Shown: piece after piece, positions 42,588 through 51,936 of the stretch | Numbering within the stretch: the first letter of the stretch is position 1 | Layout: each line of letters begins with the position of its first letter | Assembly: GCF_003711265.1 (NCBI RefSeq) | Contig: NZ_CP024634.1 | Location: forward strand, 1,922,001-1,986,000 | DNA length: 64,000 bases | Origin: Bathymodiolus thermophilus thioautotrophic gill symbiont | Lineage (GTDB): Bacteria > Pseudomonadota > Gammaproteobacteria > PS1 > Pseudothioglobaceae | Direction: 5' to 3' | Program-made: the position numbers and the translations under genes | The notes under the pieces: generated by a model | Told to the model about the DNA's origin: nothing | Seen by the model: only the letters and a program-made list of their open reading frames with translations | The model's database searches: none

Positions 42588-44507
42588 TTACTTTGAGCAA
42601 ATAAGTTCCTGTGCGGCTTGGCGTAATGATTGCATCATCGTGCTGGCCGTGTCAAATTCATTTAAACACGAGCAAGAAGTGGTAACTTGTTCACCTGCTT
42701 CATTTGGGCAAATATTTTGATTCTCTCCAGTACATTTTCGATAAAGTATTTCCCAATCTTCATTAATTCTGTTGGTAACTGGTCCTTGGGCAGAAACTGA
42801 GACTTTGTCTTTTTTGCGCTTCACTTTGCACGCATTAGTACAATTTGATTGTGTTTCAATATCGGGTAAAATCAATTCGTTTACTTTTGTTACGCCATTT
42901 ATGACATCGTTAAAACCGTCTTTTTTGGCAGAGGTTTGGACAATTGCATTGCGTGCGATACCCTTGCTAAAATCAAATTCTGAATTAGTTATACATTCGT
43001 ATTCACGCTCTACTTTCCACCAATTGCGTTTTATTTTCGCATCGCAACTATTGCTAATACTGCGCTCACTGGCAATTGGCGTTTTTCCTGTTGGATGATA
43101 GTCTTTATAAGTTTGCACGCCATCAATAGTTTCGTTTTTAAGTTTGCAGTTTTTATCTTCATCTATCACTTCACAAGAATTTGCTATCCACTCCTGATCT
43201 AACCCACAAGACTCATCAACAAGCACTTGAGCGTAAGCATAACCTTCTCCAGAGCCAGCAATTTGAACATCAATCTTAAAATCAATTCTGCCCTTTTGTT
43301 TGATTAAATCTGTAAAGTTAACATTAGGGCGTGCGCTCCAACTAGTTGACCATTCGCACCTCTTACCGTCAATAGTTTGTCCGTCCCAATCGGGATAAGG
43401 GTATGCATAAAGTTTTTGATTATTTACGGAAACCCTTATCCAATCATCCCACTTGGCACTTACCAAAGTTGCTCGTTTAATTCTTTCCGGCATATTGACA
43501 TAAAATGATACTTTTTGATGCCGTATATCGCAATAACCACTCCAATAATCATTACCAATCCTTCCTAATGTTAATTCCAAACAACCATCACCTGCACAAC
43601 TATGCACACCACCATCACCGCCACTATAACTCACAATATCAGACAGTCGCATCGCCCTATCGCTTGTGTTGCGATTAATTGTGCAAAATTGGCGTGTCGT
43701 TAATGAATTTTTGGCAATATCAGAATTAGCAATTAATTGATAAATACCATTCGCATCAGTCTTATAACTATTCGCTGCACTTTCTATATTTTGTGGATTT
43801 TGATAATAACTTGCCATCGTTGTTGCGGAACCCTCACCGCAACCTACTAATTTTTGTCCATAAAACTTTGCAATTGACCCAGTTGTTTGTGCTCCGCTGA
43901 TAGAATATTGCGGATTGTTATTTGCCAAAGCACTAGCGGCAGCAGTACCTAGGTCAGTTACAATAGATGAAATAATTCTTTGACTTCTACTACTGTCGCC
44001 ACAGGACTGATTAATGCAATAACACCCCCCGAGATTTCCAATACCTGTTTCAATTAACGAAAGATTGTCATCTTTTCCGTTCCATTTATAACCAACACAG
44101 TCACTCCAAGTGCCAGGAGTGCAACTAATAAGCCCTGTTGTGCAAACACCACTCACCATTTTTGGAAATCTTTTAACGCTATCAATGACGCCATCCACAT
44201 CTTTATCTCTACTAAATTGCAAAAATGATATATCTCCAGTCGAGGAGGTCTGTGCCATTACCTCCAAAAAAGCATTAGAGGTAGGACAGGACAAACTCAC
44301 ATCAAATTTAGTGCCACTTGGTGTTGATAGTTGTTTCTCGCCAATCATAGGACTCATATATGCCTTTGAAAAACTTTGGCTATCAACTGGTAATCCCTCG
44401 ATAGTGTTTTTAGCAAATTCTTTAGTCGTTATAGGGTTGTCGGCATGAATTAACCAGGAAAAGATACCGACAATAAATATAACAATAATTTTGCTATTCG
44501 CTAACAT
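42588..44507 (-). CDS. traN: TraN-like Cys-rich protein, N-terminal part type
   Basis: I chose the Met at 44507, which gives a clean signal peptide (MLANSKIIVIFIVGIFSWLI, HA) and a 14-bp overlap with traC; an upstream ATG at 44549 would add 14 residues. The protein has about 639 residues with many Cys pairs (GGCYCINQSCGDSSR, CAGDGCLELTLGRIGNDYWS, a repeated CxxxC region near the end). GNDYWSGYCDIRHQKVSFYV and the carbohydrate-binding-like WDDWIRVSVNN resemble the central part of TraN. It is an outer-membrane receptor-binding protein for mating pairs. The C-terminal TraN signature is missing here and lies in the gene at 39298-40716. Confidence 0.75.
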   Translation of the reverse strand: MLANSKIIVIFIVGIFSWLIHADNPITTKEFAKNTIEGLPVDSQSFSKAYMSPMIGEKQLSTPSGTKFDVSLSCPTSNAFLEVMAQTSSTGDISFLQFSRDKDVDGVIDSVKRFPKMVSGVCTTGLISCTPGTWSDCVGYKWNGKDDNLSLIETGIGNLGGCYCINQSCGDSSRSQRIISSIVTDLGTAAASALANNNPQYSISGAQTTGSIAKFYGQKLVGCGEGSATTMASYYQNPQNIESAANSYKTDANGIYQLIANSDIAKNSLTTRQFCTINRNTSDRAMRLSDIVSYSGGDGGVHSCAGDGCLELTLGRIGNDYWSGYCDIRHQKVSFYVNMPERIKRATLVSAKWDDWIRVSVNNQKLYAYPYPDWDGQTIDGKRCEWSTSWSARPNVNFTDLIKQKGRIDFKIDVQIAGSGEGYAYAQVLVDESCGLDQEWIANSCEVIDEDKNCKLKNETIDGVQTYKDYHPTGKTPIASERSISNSCDAKIKRNWWKVEREYECITNSEFDFSKGIARNAIVQTSAKKDGFNDVINGVTKVNELILPDIETQSNCTNACKVKRKKDKVSVSAQGPVTNRINEDWEILYRKCTGENQNICPNEAGEQVTTSCSCLNEFDTASTMMQSLRQAAQELICSK

Positions 44508-46941
44508 TGAGACCTCGTGCTTGTGCGAATTTCTCCAAAGCCTTATCAACCTCTAAGCCTTGCTCTTGATATTGCTCAATTTCGTGAACCTCATCGGCAT
44601 CTGTAGTTGCAACAGCATGCCCATACGGGCTGACCATTAGACGAGAAATACCAACGCCACCTGGTGTATCCATAAAAATTTCTGAGTAGTGTGGCCTATT
44701 TGATTTTAAAGAAAGCAGTAATTCTTTAGCAATGCCGTCATAACTTATTAACTTAGATTCTATAGCCTTAGCATAATCTCTACTCTCTAAATAAAATTGA
44801 AAGGCTGCATTGTTACGCATCACTTCTCCAACTCTGCCAAAAAGTTGAGTATCTAAAATTGATTGAAAAATTGTGCCAAAAGAACCATTATATTTTCGTG
44901 CCCTCCGATACCCATCTTCCACCACTTTTGCTAAGCGTTGCGATGAACCAAACATAAAGGCAACCTCATCAAAAATAGACATTTTCTTTTCACTGCGATC
45001 TCCCTGATACATTTCTTGCGTCATCATATTAATAATTTGCAATGACACAACTTTCATTAACGCTGGCTTAGCACTCAAAGACTCTAGTTCTAATACAACA
45101 AAGGGGTTGTCTTGCCACGAATTTTCACTCACACCATTGAAATAATCGCCATAGTCGCCACTAGAGCCGAAATCGCAAAGATTAAAAGATAATTCTTTTG
45201 CACGATCATGAAGCGTATTTGGAATACTATCATTAGAACTGTATTTTTCTAAATTCACTAAATAATCTTGCACAAGGTCAATTGAATTCTTAAACTCTCC
45301 TTGAGCAACAACATGCTTAACGGCATGTGTTAGCAATCCGATTTCTTCATCAGATAAAGTTATGTCGCTTTTTGAGCAGCACATTTCACCCAAAACCATT
45401 GCAATGGTTTCAACATCGGCATTTTTGTCTTCATCATCAAGCCCTTTAATGCTTTGAAAGGGGTTTAAATTAACACTTCTATCTGCTATATCAATATAAA
45501 CACCATCGACAATAGACGCTATTTTTTTATAACTACCGCCAATATCATTAATTCTGATTTTTACACCTGCGGCAAAATAATGCAAAAGCATCCAGTTGAC
45601 AAAAAATGACTTTCCAGAACCTGAAGTGGCACAACACAAAAAATTATGGTTATTTGAACCTTTTGAAAATATATCTAGACCTTGTACTTGGCCTTTACGA
45701 CCAACAAATGGAACAATTGGATAACCAAAGCCAAAAAAATCGGCTTGAATTGGCAATTGATTTGCCACTGCTTTTGCAGGTGCAATAAAGTGTCTATCCA
45801 TCAGACCAATATTGCTATTATTTTTTCCAGCAATCAGTCCAAATGGTAATGCCGATAAAAACAAAATATGCTTTATGTGGTTTTCATGCTGCATTAGGAA
45901 GCCCTGCGATTCCCACAAACGCCTTGCTTTAGTAGTTGCAATTGACAAATCTTCTTCACTATCAGCAAATAAAACTAGCGTTGGAATGAATTTTAGATAA
46001 TAATCTGAATGTATGTTTTTAGAAGCATGAGACAAAACGCTAATGCGGTCATTGATATTATTCGATTGTTTTGCACCCATTCTTTGAGCGCTAGCAAGTA
46101 ATGACTTTTGACGAATTTCCCCATCTACTTTATCAAGCAAAATATTGCATGACCACAAAAACCGAGAAGTGATTTGCTCTAAATCGTTAATACCACCTTT
46201 GTAAGAACCCAATAACTCGTTAACTTGATTTGCATTTAACTTTTGATCATTCAATGACTCTGGAAAATCTTTTGGCGAAACAACGCTAACAAACTCATCC
46301 CCAACAGTTATGTAATCTTTATGTCCAAAGTCAATTTCTGTATCTGACTGAATAACCTGCTTTGCAATAGATGTATTTTCATCATAATGTTTTGAATTAT
46401 TCTGCGAATTATTAAGCAATTGGCGCAACAGAGAAAGCAACTCTTGAGCTTTAATCTGTCTTGGTGCCAATCCAGCACCAATTAAACTTTCTTCAAAGGC
46501 TTTAACAGTCAATTTTTTAAGGCTTTCAGATGTCTTTAAGAAAATAAATAATCTAAAATTCTTAAGCTTGTTTGCTTTAATTTTTTGACCATAAGCCTTT
46601 GGATTATTTAAAAAATCAGCGTGATATTTACTCATTTTTTTTGTCAGTGGTGTTTGGCGAATATCGCCCCGTTTTACTTGGCTACAATAATTATCAATGT
46701 TAGTATCGGCAAATAAAATAAATTGTAAAACTGCCCCCTTACCGTAATCTTGACGCAAGATTGACGCAATCGTATCAATTGTTTTTGTGCCAATGAAATA
46801 AAACGGCGAACACTCAAATGCATAACCAAATGTATTGTCAGCATTAATAAACTCATTTTTGTCTTCATCAAAAGCCAAATGTGGCAAATAATCAGAAAGT
46901 TTATTTCGCTCTAAATCTTTTGTAGTATGCGTTTTATTCAT
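44494..46941 (-). CDS. traC: TraC, VirB4-type secretion ATPase
   Basis: 815 residues, near the F TraC length. The N-terminal third is the TraC-specific domain (YLPHLAFDEDKNEFINADNT). Walker A CATSGSGKSFFVNW is at about 437-450, IRINDIGGSYKKI follows, and Walker B MSIFDEVAFMF is at about 650. It drives pilus assembly at the inner membrane. It lies 6 bp after traV and overlaps traN. All motifs are intact. Confidence 0.95.
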   Translation of the reverse strand: MNKTHTTKDLERNKLSDYLPHLAFDEDKNEFINADNTFGYAFECSPFYFIGTKTIDTIASILRQDYGKGAVLQFILFADTNIDNYCSQVKRGDIRQTPLTKKMSKYHADFLNNPKAYGQKIKANKLKNFRLFIFLKTSESLKKLTVKAFEESLIGAGLAPRQIKAQELLSLLRQLLNNSQNNSKHYDENTSIAKQVIQSDTEIDFGHKDYITVGDEFVSVVSPKDFPESLNDQKLNANQVNELLGSYKGGINDLEQITSRFLWSCNILLDKVDGEIRQKSLLASAQRMGAKQSNNINDRISVLSHASKNIHSDYYLKFIPTLVLFADSEEDLSIATTKARRLWESQGFLMQHENHIKHILFLSALPFGLIAGKNNSNIGLMDRHFIAPAKAVANQLPIQADFFGFGYPIVPFVGRKGQVQGLDIFSKGSNNHNFLCCATSGSGKSFFVNWMLLHYFAAGVKIRINDIGGSYKKIASIVDGVYIDIADRSVNLNPFQSIKGLDDEDKNADVETIAMVLGEMCCSKSDITLSDEEIGLLTHAVKHVVAQGEFKNSIDLVQDYLVNLEKYSSNDSIPNTLHDRAKELSFNLCDFGSSGDYGDYFNGVSENSWQDNPFVVLELESLSAKPALMKVVSLQIINMMTQEMYQGDRSEKKMSIFDEVAFMFGSSQRLAKVVEDGYRRARKYNGSFGTIFQSILDTQLFGRVGEVMRNNAAFQFYLESRDYAKAIESKLISYDGIAKELLLSLKSNRPHYSEIFMDTPGGVGISRLMVSPYGHAVATTDADEVHEIEQYQEQGLEVDKALEKFAQARGLNVSE

Positions 46942-46947
46942 TTTCTA

Positions 46948-47424
46948 TCAAAATAAGTTGAAGGAACCTTGTGTTTCCTTATGTTTTTCCACAAGGTCAA
47001 GCGCCCATTGTGGTTGTTGCTCAATATAGTAAACATTTGTCGCCTCATGCCATATTTTTGAGTCTGCTGACTTGTATGAATTAATAAAGACTCTATGCAC
47101 TATCGCAGGTTTTAACAATGGCACTTCTATTGGATTTACTAAATTTTGTGTTTTTTGATAAATTAGTTGATTTTGTGACTTACCATTATTAACATCAATA
47201 GCCCTCTTATCATTAACTGCATTAATTTTAGTATTTCGTATTTTTCCATTTACAAAAATACCACCTTGATCAACATCTGTAACCGCCTCTTTGTAGGCTT
47301 TATCAATTGGCAAACATTTGCCCAATCCATTAAATTTACAAGAAGATTCTTCTTGATACGGCATAATTGAACAACCCTGAGTGATTACCGTGATTAATAA
47401 CATTGTTAATAATTTTATTTTCAT
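46948..47424 (-). CDS. traV: TraV, outer-membrane lipoprotein of the core complex
   Basis: 158 residues with a lipoprotein signal VITQGC (Cys 18). A second Cys pair (SSCKFNGLGKCLPI) follows, which F-type TraV proteins share, then a proline-poor middle and a C-terminal QPQWALDLVEKHK. TraV corresponds to VirB7 and anchors the TraK-TraB core in the outer membrane. It lies 2 bp after traB and 6 bp before traC, the usual B-V-C order. Confidence 0.85.
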   Translation of the reverse strand: MKIKLLTMLLITVITQGCSIMPYQEESSCKFNGLGKCLPIDKAYKEAVTDVDQGGIFVNGKIRNTKINAVNDKRAIDVNNGKSQNQLIYQKTQNLVNPIEVPLLKPAIVHRVFINSYKSADSKIWHEATNVYYIEQQPQWALDLVEKHKETQGSFNLF

Positions 47425-47426
47425 GA

Positions 47427-48569
47427 TTAAAGTTCCTGTATTTTTAGTTCGACAAGTTCGGTTATAACTACTGATATTTTCTTTGCAGCGCCAATCTCTA
47501 TAATGGGTGATGACTGTTTGGCTAATTGCAGAAACAATGACCTTACATCTTTGGCACCTGCGGAAATACCGCCACCTAAAGCAGCTTTTGATAAATTACT
47601 ACTCGGAGTGCTATTAGTGTTACCTAGGGCGGAAATGCTAGTAGTTTGCGCAGAACCCGTAATTGCATTGCCAATACCCTCAAACGCTCCTGCTATCATA
47701 CTTCTTGCTATTAATGCACCGGCTCTATGTACAGGAACACCTTTAATGCCCCGCTTACCATCGCCATCTTGGACATATCCTTTAATTTTCTCGAATATAA
47801 CACTATTGCCCCTCAAGTTAATGCAACTTAAACTCCTGAGTCTAGCATCCACACGATGTGTTGCCAGATTTCCATAACCTTCGGCCACCACAAAGCAACC
47901 TTTTAAGTTCGCTTTAACATCATTTGGCAGCATGGCAGGCGCTTGAACACGAATCATCATCGGCTCTGGGGTGTCGTTACTACCTTCTATTGTCATTGCG
48001 TCCATACCAGTAAGCAGGAAGCCCTTCATGAAACTCGGAGGAAGTTTGATTATTCTTTTTTTTTGAGAATCTTGTTTACTTTTGGCTATTTCTTCTTCTG
48101 CTTCATATTCTTCATGCACGATGCCACCAATCCACCGTGGTTGTATTAGTAAATCTGTATTCTGTGAATAATCATTATTCATTCCAGAAATAGGCGGAAA
48201 GCTTTGGATTGATTTTTTAGTTTCGACTTCTTTTTCTTTGCTATTTGCTTGTTGATTATCCTGTGTCTGCAAAAGGAACAACTCTTTAAGTTGCTCAATA
48301 TCTTTAGTTTGTTGCTTTATAATTTCTTGAGATTCTCTTAATTTTTCATCTAGCGCATCACTAATATCATCTTCAAATAATGCCGAATCTGTATTAATAA
48401 CAAAGTCTTTTTTTGTGTTTTCTCGCGCAACTTTCTGTTCTTTTTCTTTCGTCTTATTGGCGTAAGACAACAACAATACAATCACAACAGCAATTACAAT
48501 GATTGCCTGTTTGATTCTTAGTTGTGTTGTTTTTTCTAACTTCTTATACTTTTCTTTAAATTTATTCAT
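47427..48569 (-). CDS. traB: TraB, VirB10-like core protein
   Basis: The ATG at 48569 shares its A with the TAA stop of traK (TAATG) and gives 380 residues; a longer start at 48584 is less likely. One membrane helix (about 20-36, AIIVIAVVIVLLLSYA) is followed by a coiled coil (about 75-100), a linker with PPISG, and the VirB10-like beta domain: FMKGFLLTGMDAMTIEG, RVQAPAMLPNDVKANLKGC and AEGYGNLATHRVDARL. TraB spans both membranes and links the ATPases to the outer-membrane pore. Confidence 0.9.
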   Translation of the reverse strand: MNKFKEKYKKLEKTTQLRIKQAIIVIAVVIVLLLSYANKTKEKEQKVARENTKKDFVINTDSALFEDDISDALDEKLRESQEIIKQQTKDIEQLKELFLLQTQDNQQANSKEKEVETKKSIQSFPPISGMNNDYSQNTDLLIQPRWIGGIVHEEYEAEEEIAKSKQDSQKKRIIKLPPSFMKGFLLTGMDAMTIEGSNDTPEPMMIRVQAPAMLPNDVKANLKGCFVVAEGYGNLATHRVDARLRSLSCINLRGNSVIFEKIKGYVQDGDGKRGIKGVPVHRAGALIARSMIAGAFEGIGNAITGSAQTTSISALGNTNSTPSSNLSKAALGGGISAGAKDVRSLFLQLAKQSSPIIEIGAAKKISVVITELVELKIQEL

Positions 48570-49291
48570 TATTGTGCTCCCCAATTTTCAACAATCAAAT
48601 AAAGATATGTCCAATTTTTATCATTATTAAGGTGAAAATCATCTAATGAAATGGCAACAATTGGATACTTGCTTAACTGTGTATTTAGAAATTGCTTTTC
48701 AATTAAAGTCACATTATTGCCAATTACCACAAACTTATTTACTTGATAATTGGTGCCATAGATATTCTGTTTATTAAGTAGTTTTACTTGTAAATTATCA
48801 AAATAGACGCTGGGTTGATTTTTCATCACACCAGAGATTTTTTTACGAGAAGACTTGATTAAATCAATTAACACCTCCTCGTGTGTCTTAACTGTGTTTT
48901 CTTGATTATTTTTGCGAGCCTCAGACTCAAGGCTAGAAGTTTGCAAAAATATAGATTGAGAGTCGATTTTTTGAGGATCTAAAATCAAAGGATAATATTC
49001 GTTACCACAACCAATCAGCATGTTAATCTTTGCATTAATGATTTTTCGTGTGCGACCATCATCCAATTGCTTAAACAGTATCACAACATTCTTTTTATTT
49101 TTATGTGTTTTATGTGTTAAGCCTGTATTAGAGGCATAATCAATACTACTAATTAACCCACTTTCACAACTAATACGATTAATATCTGCTTGACTTACTG
49201 ACACGGTTGTTCTAACTTCTGGCATTATATTGACCGTATAAGCGTTAGTGCAAAGTAAGAATAAAGACATTGCAAATAGTTTTAACTTCAT
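48569..49291 (-). CDS. traK: TraK, VirB9-like core protein
   Basis: 240 residues with a signal peptide (MKLKLFAMSLFLLCTNAYT). The N-terminal VRTTVSVSQADINRISCESG is the typical TraK opening (strands with an N-R-I motif), and the second half is beta-rich, ending in TYLYLIVENWGAQ. It forms the outer-membrane ring with TraV and TraB. It overlaps traE by 4 bp and traB by 1 bp. Confidence 0.85.
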   Translation of the reverse strand: MKLKLFAMSLFLLCTNAYTVNIMPEVRTTVSVSQADINRISCESGLISSIDYASNTGLTHKTHKNKKNVVILFKQLDDGRTRKIINAKINMLIGCGNEYYPLILDPQKIDSQSIFLQTSSLESEARKNNQENTVKTHEEVLIDLIKSSRKKISGVMKNQPSVYFDNLQVKLLNKQNIYGTNYQVNKFVVIGNNVTLIEKQFLNTQLSKYPIVAISLDDFHLNNDKNWTYLYLIVENWGAQ

Positions 49292-49848
49292 AATTTTTCC
49301 TCTATAAGTGATGTAACTGAAAAAGTTGCGTTATTGATTTGATAGTCAATTGCAAGTCTGAGTTTTTCTGATGGTTTCTTGCCATCCTTGGTCCAACGAG
49401 ACCTGACGCCAGTAATAATAATTTTTTTTGTTTTGGTGTTAATCTGTGCTTTCGTTTTTCTGAAACTATAAGAATTGCGGTTGTAACGCTTTATAAGATT
49501 TGCCTTTTCTTTTAACGACTTTTTTATAGCCGGGTAGTTCTGAGCATTGACCAGTTCCAACAATTTAGCAAAATTTTGCTCAGTATTTGCTGGAGTGCGA
49601 TTCTGCCAAAGCTGAACAATATACAAGCCAAGATTGGTTAAATATAATTCGCTGGCTTCGTTGGCGCTAATCCAAAATTGTGAAGATTGGTTCAGCGGAA
49701 CAATGATGTTACGCTCATTGTTTTTAATGCTTTGTATTGAAACATAATTTATCATACTAATGATAATTACGATAATTAGGACAAACCTCAGTAATGATTT
49801 TTCATCGCTAAGTTTTGCTTGAATTTTTCTTAGGTGTGCTATGTTCAT
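49288..49848 (-). CDS. traE: TraE, VirB8-like inner-membrane protein
   Basis: The ATG at 49848 gives 186 residues (MNIAHLRKIQAKLSDEKSLL); a frame reaching 49938 would overlap traL by about 80 bp. One N-terminal membrane helix (LLRFVLIIVIIISMINYVSI) precedes a soluble domain with QFWISANEASELYLTNLGLY, the typical TraE start of the periplasmic part, and GVRSRWTKDGK. TraE links the outer core to the inner membrane complex. It starts 7 bp after traL. Confidence 0.88.
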   Translation of the reverse strand: MNIAHLRKIQAKLSDEKSLLRFVLIIVIIISMINYVSIQSIKNNERNIIVPLNQSSQFWISANEASELYLTNLGLYIVQLWQNRTPANTEQNFAKLLELVNAQNYPAIKKSLKEKANLIKRYNRNSYSFRKTKAQINTKTKKIIITGVRSRWTKDGKKPSEKLRLAIDYQINNATFSVTSLIEEKL

Positions 49849-49855
49849 TATATTT

Positions 49856-50116
49856 TTATTGGTGAAACAAAGTAATATTAATGGGAGGATAACCTTCTGC
49901 CTTGTCAACGCCAAGAGCGTATAAGGCGTGACGAACAAATCCTCTGTTGGCTTTTTTCTCTTCCATTAAAAAGATAAAAAATAAAGGCACACAAATGAAT
50001 AACGAATACAGTGTTGTCATTACCACGATGCCATACATTGAAAAAACAAACAGAAAACTATTTAGGTCTAAGCCAAAAATCTTGTGCGCCTTGTTTAATT
50101 CATTTGTATATCTCAT
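49856..50116 (-). CDS. traL: TraL, small inner-membrane pilus assembly protein
   Basis: 86 residues with a hydrophobic centre (about 20-48, SFLFVFSMYGIVVMTTLYSL...) and conserved C-terminal NRGFVRHALYALGV, as in F-type TraL (VirB3-like). It follows the pilin gene by 2 bp, the A-L-E order of F plasmids. Confidence 0.88.
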   Translation of the reverse strand: MRYTNELNKAHKIFGLDLNSFLFVFSMYGIVVMTTLYSLFICVPLFFIFLMEEKKANRGFVRHALYALGVDKAEGYPPINITLFHQ

Positions 50117-50118
50117 TT

Positions 50119-50457
50119 TTATATTAATCCAATAGTAATGCCTACGCTGGTAATAATAGTATCCGCACTAGCAAGCAGCCCACCGCCAACCCCCATAGGG
50201 ATAGCGTGTCTATAATCTCCCTGGGCTCCAGTGATAATGCCACCAACAAGTAATGATCCACCTGCTATGTAGCCAGGTGCACCCTTTAAGAAGTCATTTA
50301 TCACCATATCATAGGCTTTAAAGAAGAAAGTTCCTGATGCTGGAGTTGCCCATGCACTTGCATCAGTTCCAATAAGCATTAAAGTTAATCCTAATGCGAT
50401 ATTTCCTTGATTTTTATTTAAAAATTGTTTTGTTTTTTGTAAAGTTTTCATTTTCAT
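50119..50457 (-). CDS. traA: TraA-like pilin precursor
   Basis: 112 residues. A long leader (MKMKTLQKTKQFLNKNQGN then a hydrophobic core) ends in DASA, a likely cleavage site before WATPASGTFFF. The mature part has two hydrophobic helices (about 57-75 and 90-110) separated by QGDYRHAIP, like VirB2/TraA pilins. Mature subunits of about 70-75 residues assemble into the conjugative pilus. The S26 peptidase at 8441-8932 may process it. It is the first of the core tra genes. The sequence is poorly conserved in this family, so position matters most. Confidence 0.75.
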   Translation of the reverse strand: MKMKTLQKTKQFLNKNQGNIALGLTLMLIGTDASAWATPASGTFFFKAYDMVINDFLKGAPGYIAGGSLLVGGIITGAQGDYRHAIPMGVGGGLLASADTIITSVGITIGLI

Positions 50458-50478
50458 ATCTCCTGATATTATTTGTTA

Positions 50479-50662
50479 TTAACAGCGTCTTTTTAACGCT
50501 TTTCTTGCTTTAAAAGCGGCCACCATTGTGGCAGCGATTTCAATTGTGGCACCATTTTTCGGATTGCAACCCGTGCGTGACACACGATTTCTAACCATAA
50601 AATAACCAAAGTTTGTTAGTTGCAATTTGTGCTATTTCATCAATTAATTCTGGTTTTTTCAT
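50479..50662 (-). pseudogene. Decayed HU/IHF-type nucleoid protein gene
   Basis: From the ATG at 50662 the frame reads [17 protein letters not shown], an HU N terminus, and then hits a stop. The next frame gives [20 protein letters not shown] followed by [20 protein letters not shown] and KRRC, the HU C-terminal arm (RxGRNPKTG...I...F..GKAL), ending at 50479. About 25 middle codons are missing and the frame is shifted, so the gene is broken. It lies between the pilin and the DsbC-like gene, where a transfer-associated HU could once have regulated the operon or bent oriT. Confidence 0.7.
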
Positions 50663-50663
50663 C

Positions 50664-51452
50664 TTATTTATTCTCCAATTTAGTAAGTTGTTGTTTTACG
50701 ATAGCCTCTAGTTTTTGCTGATTAAACCCCTGTATGACTTGTCCAGCAATTATTAAAGTTGGGGTGGCGGATACGCCAAATTCTTTAGCAATTTTTCTAT
50801 GTTGTACCAATGTATCTTTGCCCTTTTGGCAAGAGTCCATGTCTGCATAAGAAATTTTTGATTCTAATGTTTTGGTTATTGTGACCTCCCATTTATCAGG
50901 ATTTTGACAAATGATATGCACAGATTCTTTATGTGCGTTTGGATGTAATTGGTCAATCGGTGTTAAAACTAACTTACGAGTAAAAAGATCTTTGCCATAT
51001 TTACTTTTATAATCGTTATTTTTTGTTGTTATCCACTTGTTAAATCGTAAACAAAACGGGCAATCAGTATCGGTAAATTCAATAATTTCAATTAAACCGT
51101 TACCAATAGAAAGCGCAGCGCTTACATCAAGATTGTCCGTTCTTTTTGACTGCCACTTTATGCGTGTTTGTTCTGATAAAGAAACGCCGTTTTTGGTATA
51201 AACTTCACCGAAAAACATTAACTCTTGCTTATGGCTAAAATAAACAACTTGATTGCTTATTTCGGCCTGATACCAGCCATCAATTGGTGCGGGCTCAAAA
51301 TTGGTAAATGTTGTTTGATTGAATGTTGCTTTCAATTGTTCAGCAGCTATTTTTTGAGCGCCCTTATCAATATCTTGAGTGCTTACCACTTCACTTGACA
51401 GACATAGTGCTAATAGCACACTGCTAAATATTTTTTTTATGTTATTTGCCAT
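50664..51452 (-). CDS. DsbC-like thiol:disulfide interchange protein of the transfer block
   Basis: 262 residues with a signal peptide ending in SSEVVS. The N-terminal half resembles the DsbC dimerisation domain (FEPAPIDGWYQAEISNQVVY); the thioredoxin fold has the redox centre DTDCPFCLRF near residue 130 and the cis-Pro loop SATPTLIIAG near 238. It isomerises disulfides in the periplasm, needed here for Cys-rich TraN, TraU and others; F carries TrbB for this task. It lies 3 bp before a small gene upstream in a packed operon. Confidence 0.85.
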   Translation of the reverse strand: MANNIKKIFSSVLLALCLSSEVVSTQDIDKGAQKIAAEQLKATFNQTTFTNFEPAPIDGWYQAEISNQVVYFSHKQELMFFGEVYTKNGVSLSEQTRIKWQSKRTDNLDVSAALSIGNGLIEIIEFTDTDCPFCLRFNKWITTKNNDYKSKYGKDLFTRKLVLTPIDQLHPNAHKESVHIICQNPDKWEVTITKTLESKISYADMDSCQKGKDTLVQHRKIAKEFGVSATPTLIIAGQVIQGFNQQKLEAIVKQQLTKLENK

Positions 51453-51454
51453 AC

Positions 51455-51652
51455 TTATCTCCTTATTTTTTGAATACTAATCACTTCCTTGGTAGGAAAA
51501 AAACACTCTTGCCCATATGCGTCATCAAACCAAAAATGAAGACTGCTAAAAAAACAATCAACCAATTCAGCCTTTGTTTGATGAATATACTGAATTAAAG
51601 TAAATGGGTCGATGCAGCGTATTGTTATCCAGTAATGACTTCCAATTTCCAT
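51455..51652 (-). CDS. Small hypothetical protein (65 aa)
   Basis: The protein is aromatic-rich (MEIGSHYWITIRCIDPFTLI, then SSLHFWFDDAYGQECFF), with two or three Cys and no signal peptide. The stop lies 2 bp before the start of the DsbC-like gene and its start 2 bp after the stop of the next gene upstream, so it is part of the operon. I know no family for it. Confidence 0.55.
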   Translation of the reverse strand: MEIGSHYWITIRCIDPFTLIQYIHQTKAELVDCFFSSLHFWFDDAYGQECFFPTKEVISIQKIRR

Positions 51653-51654
51653 GT

Positions 51655-51921
51655 TTAAATTCCTTTCTCAATTTTTGAACCATCAGGCAAGATAATAAAC
51701 TTCGATGGGCTTCTCTGTATTTTTATCATTTTTTGTTTTTTGTTAACTCCAATTGGCATTATTATCCAAACACCATTTTTATTAACAATTTCAAATCTTA
51801 TTTTTTGGCAATTCGTACTTTTTTTTAAATTTTTTTGGGTTTGTAAATTGACATCCGTTTCTTTGTTTTCCAAATCATTAGAAAATAAAGACAAGCCGAT
51901 AATTAAAATTAAAATTTCCAT
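51655..51921 (-). CDS. Small secreted or membrane-anchored hypothetical protein (88 aa)
   Basis: A short hydrophobic N terminus (MEILILIIGLSLFS) could be a signal or anchor. The rest is basic with one Cys, ending in LPDGSKIEKGI. It is tightly packed between endonuclease I and the 65-residue gene. It may be a periplasmic accessory of the transfer block; no family is recognised. Confidence 0.5.
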   Translation of the reverse strand: MEILILIIGLSLFSNDLENKETDVNLQTQKNLKKSTNCQKIRFEIVNKNGVWIIMPIGVNKKQKMIKIQRSPSKFIILPDGSKIEKGI

Positions 51922-51936
51922 AAATTTTTTTGCTCG

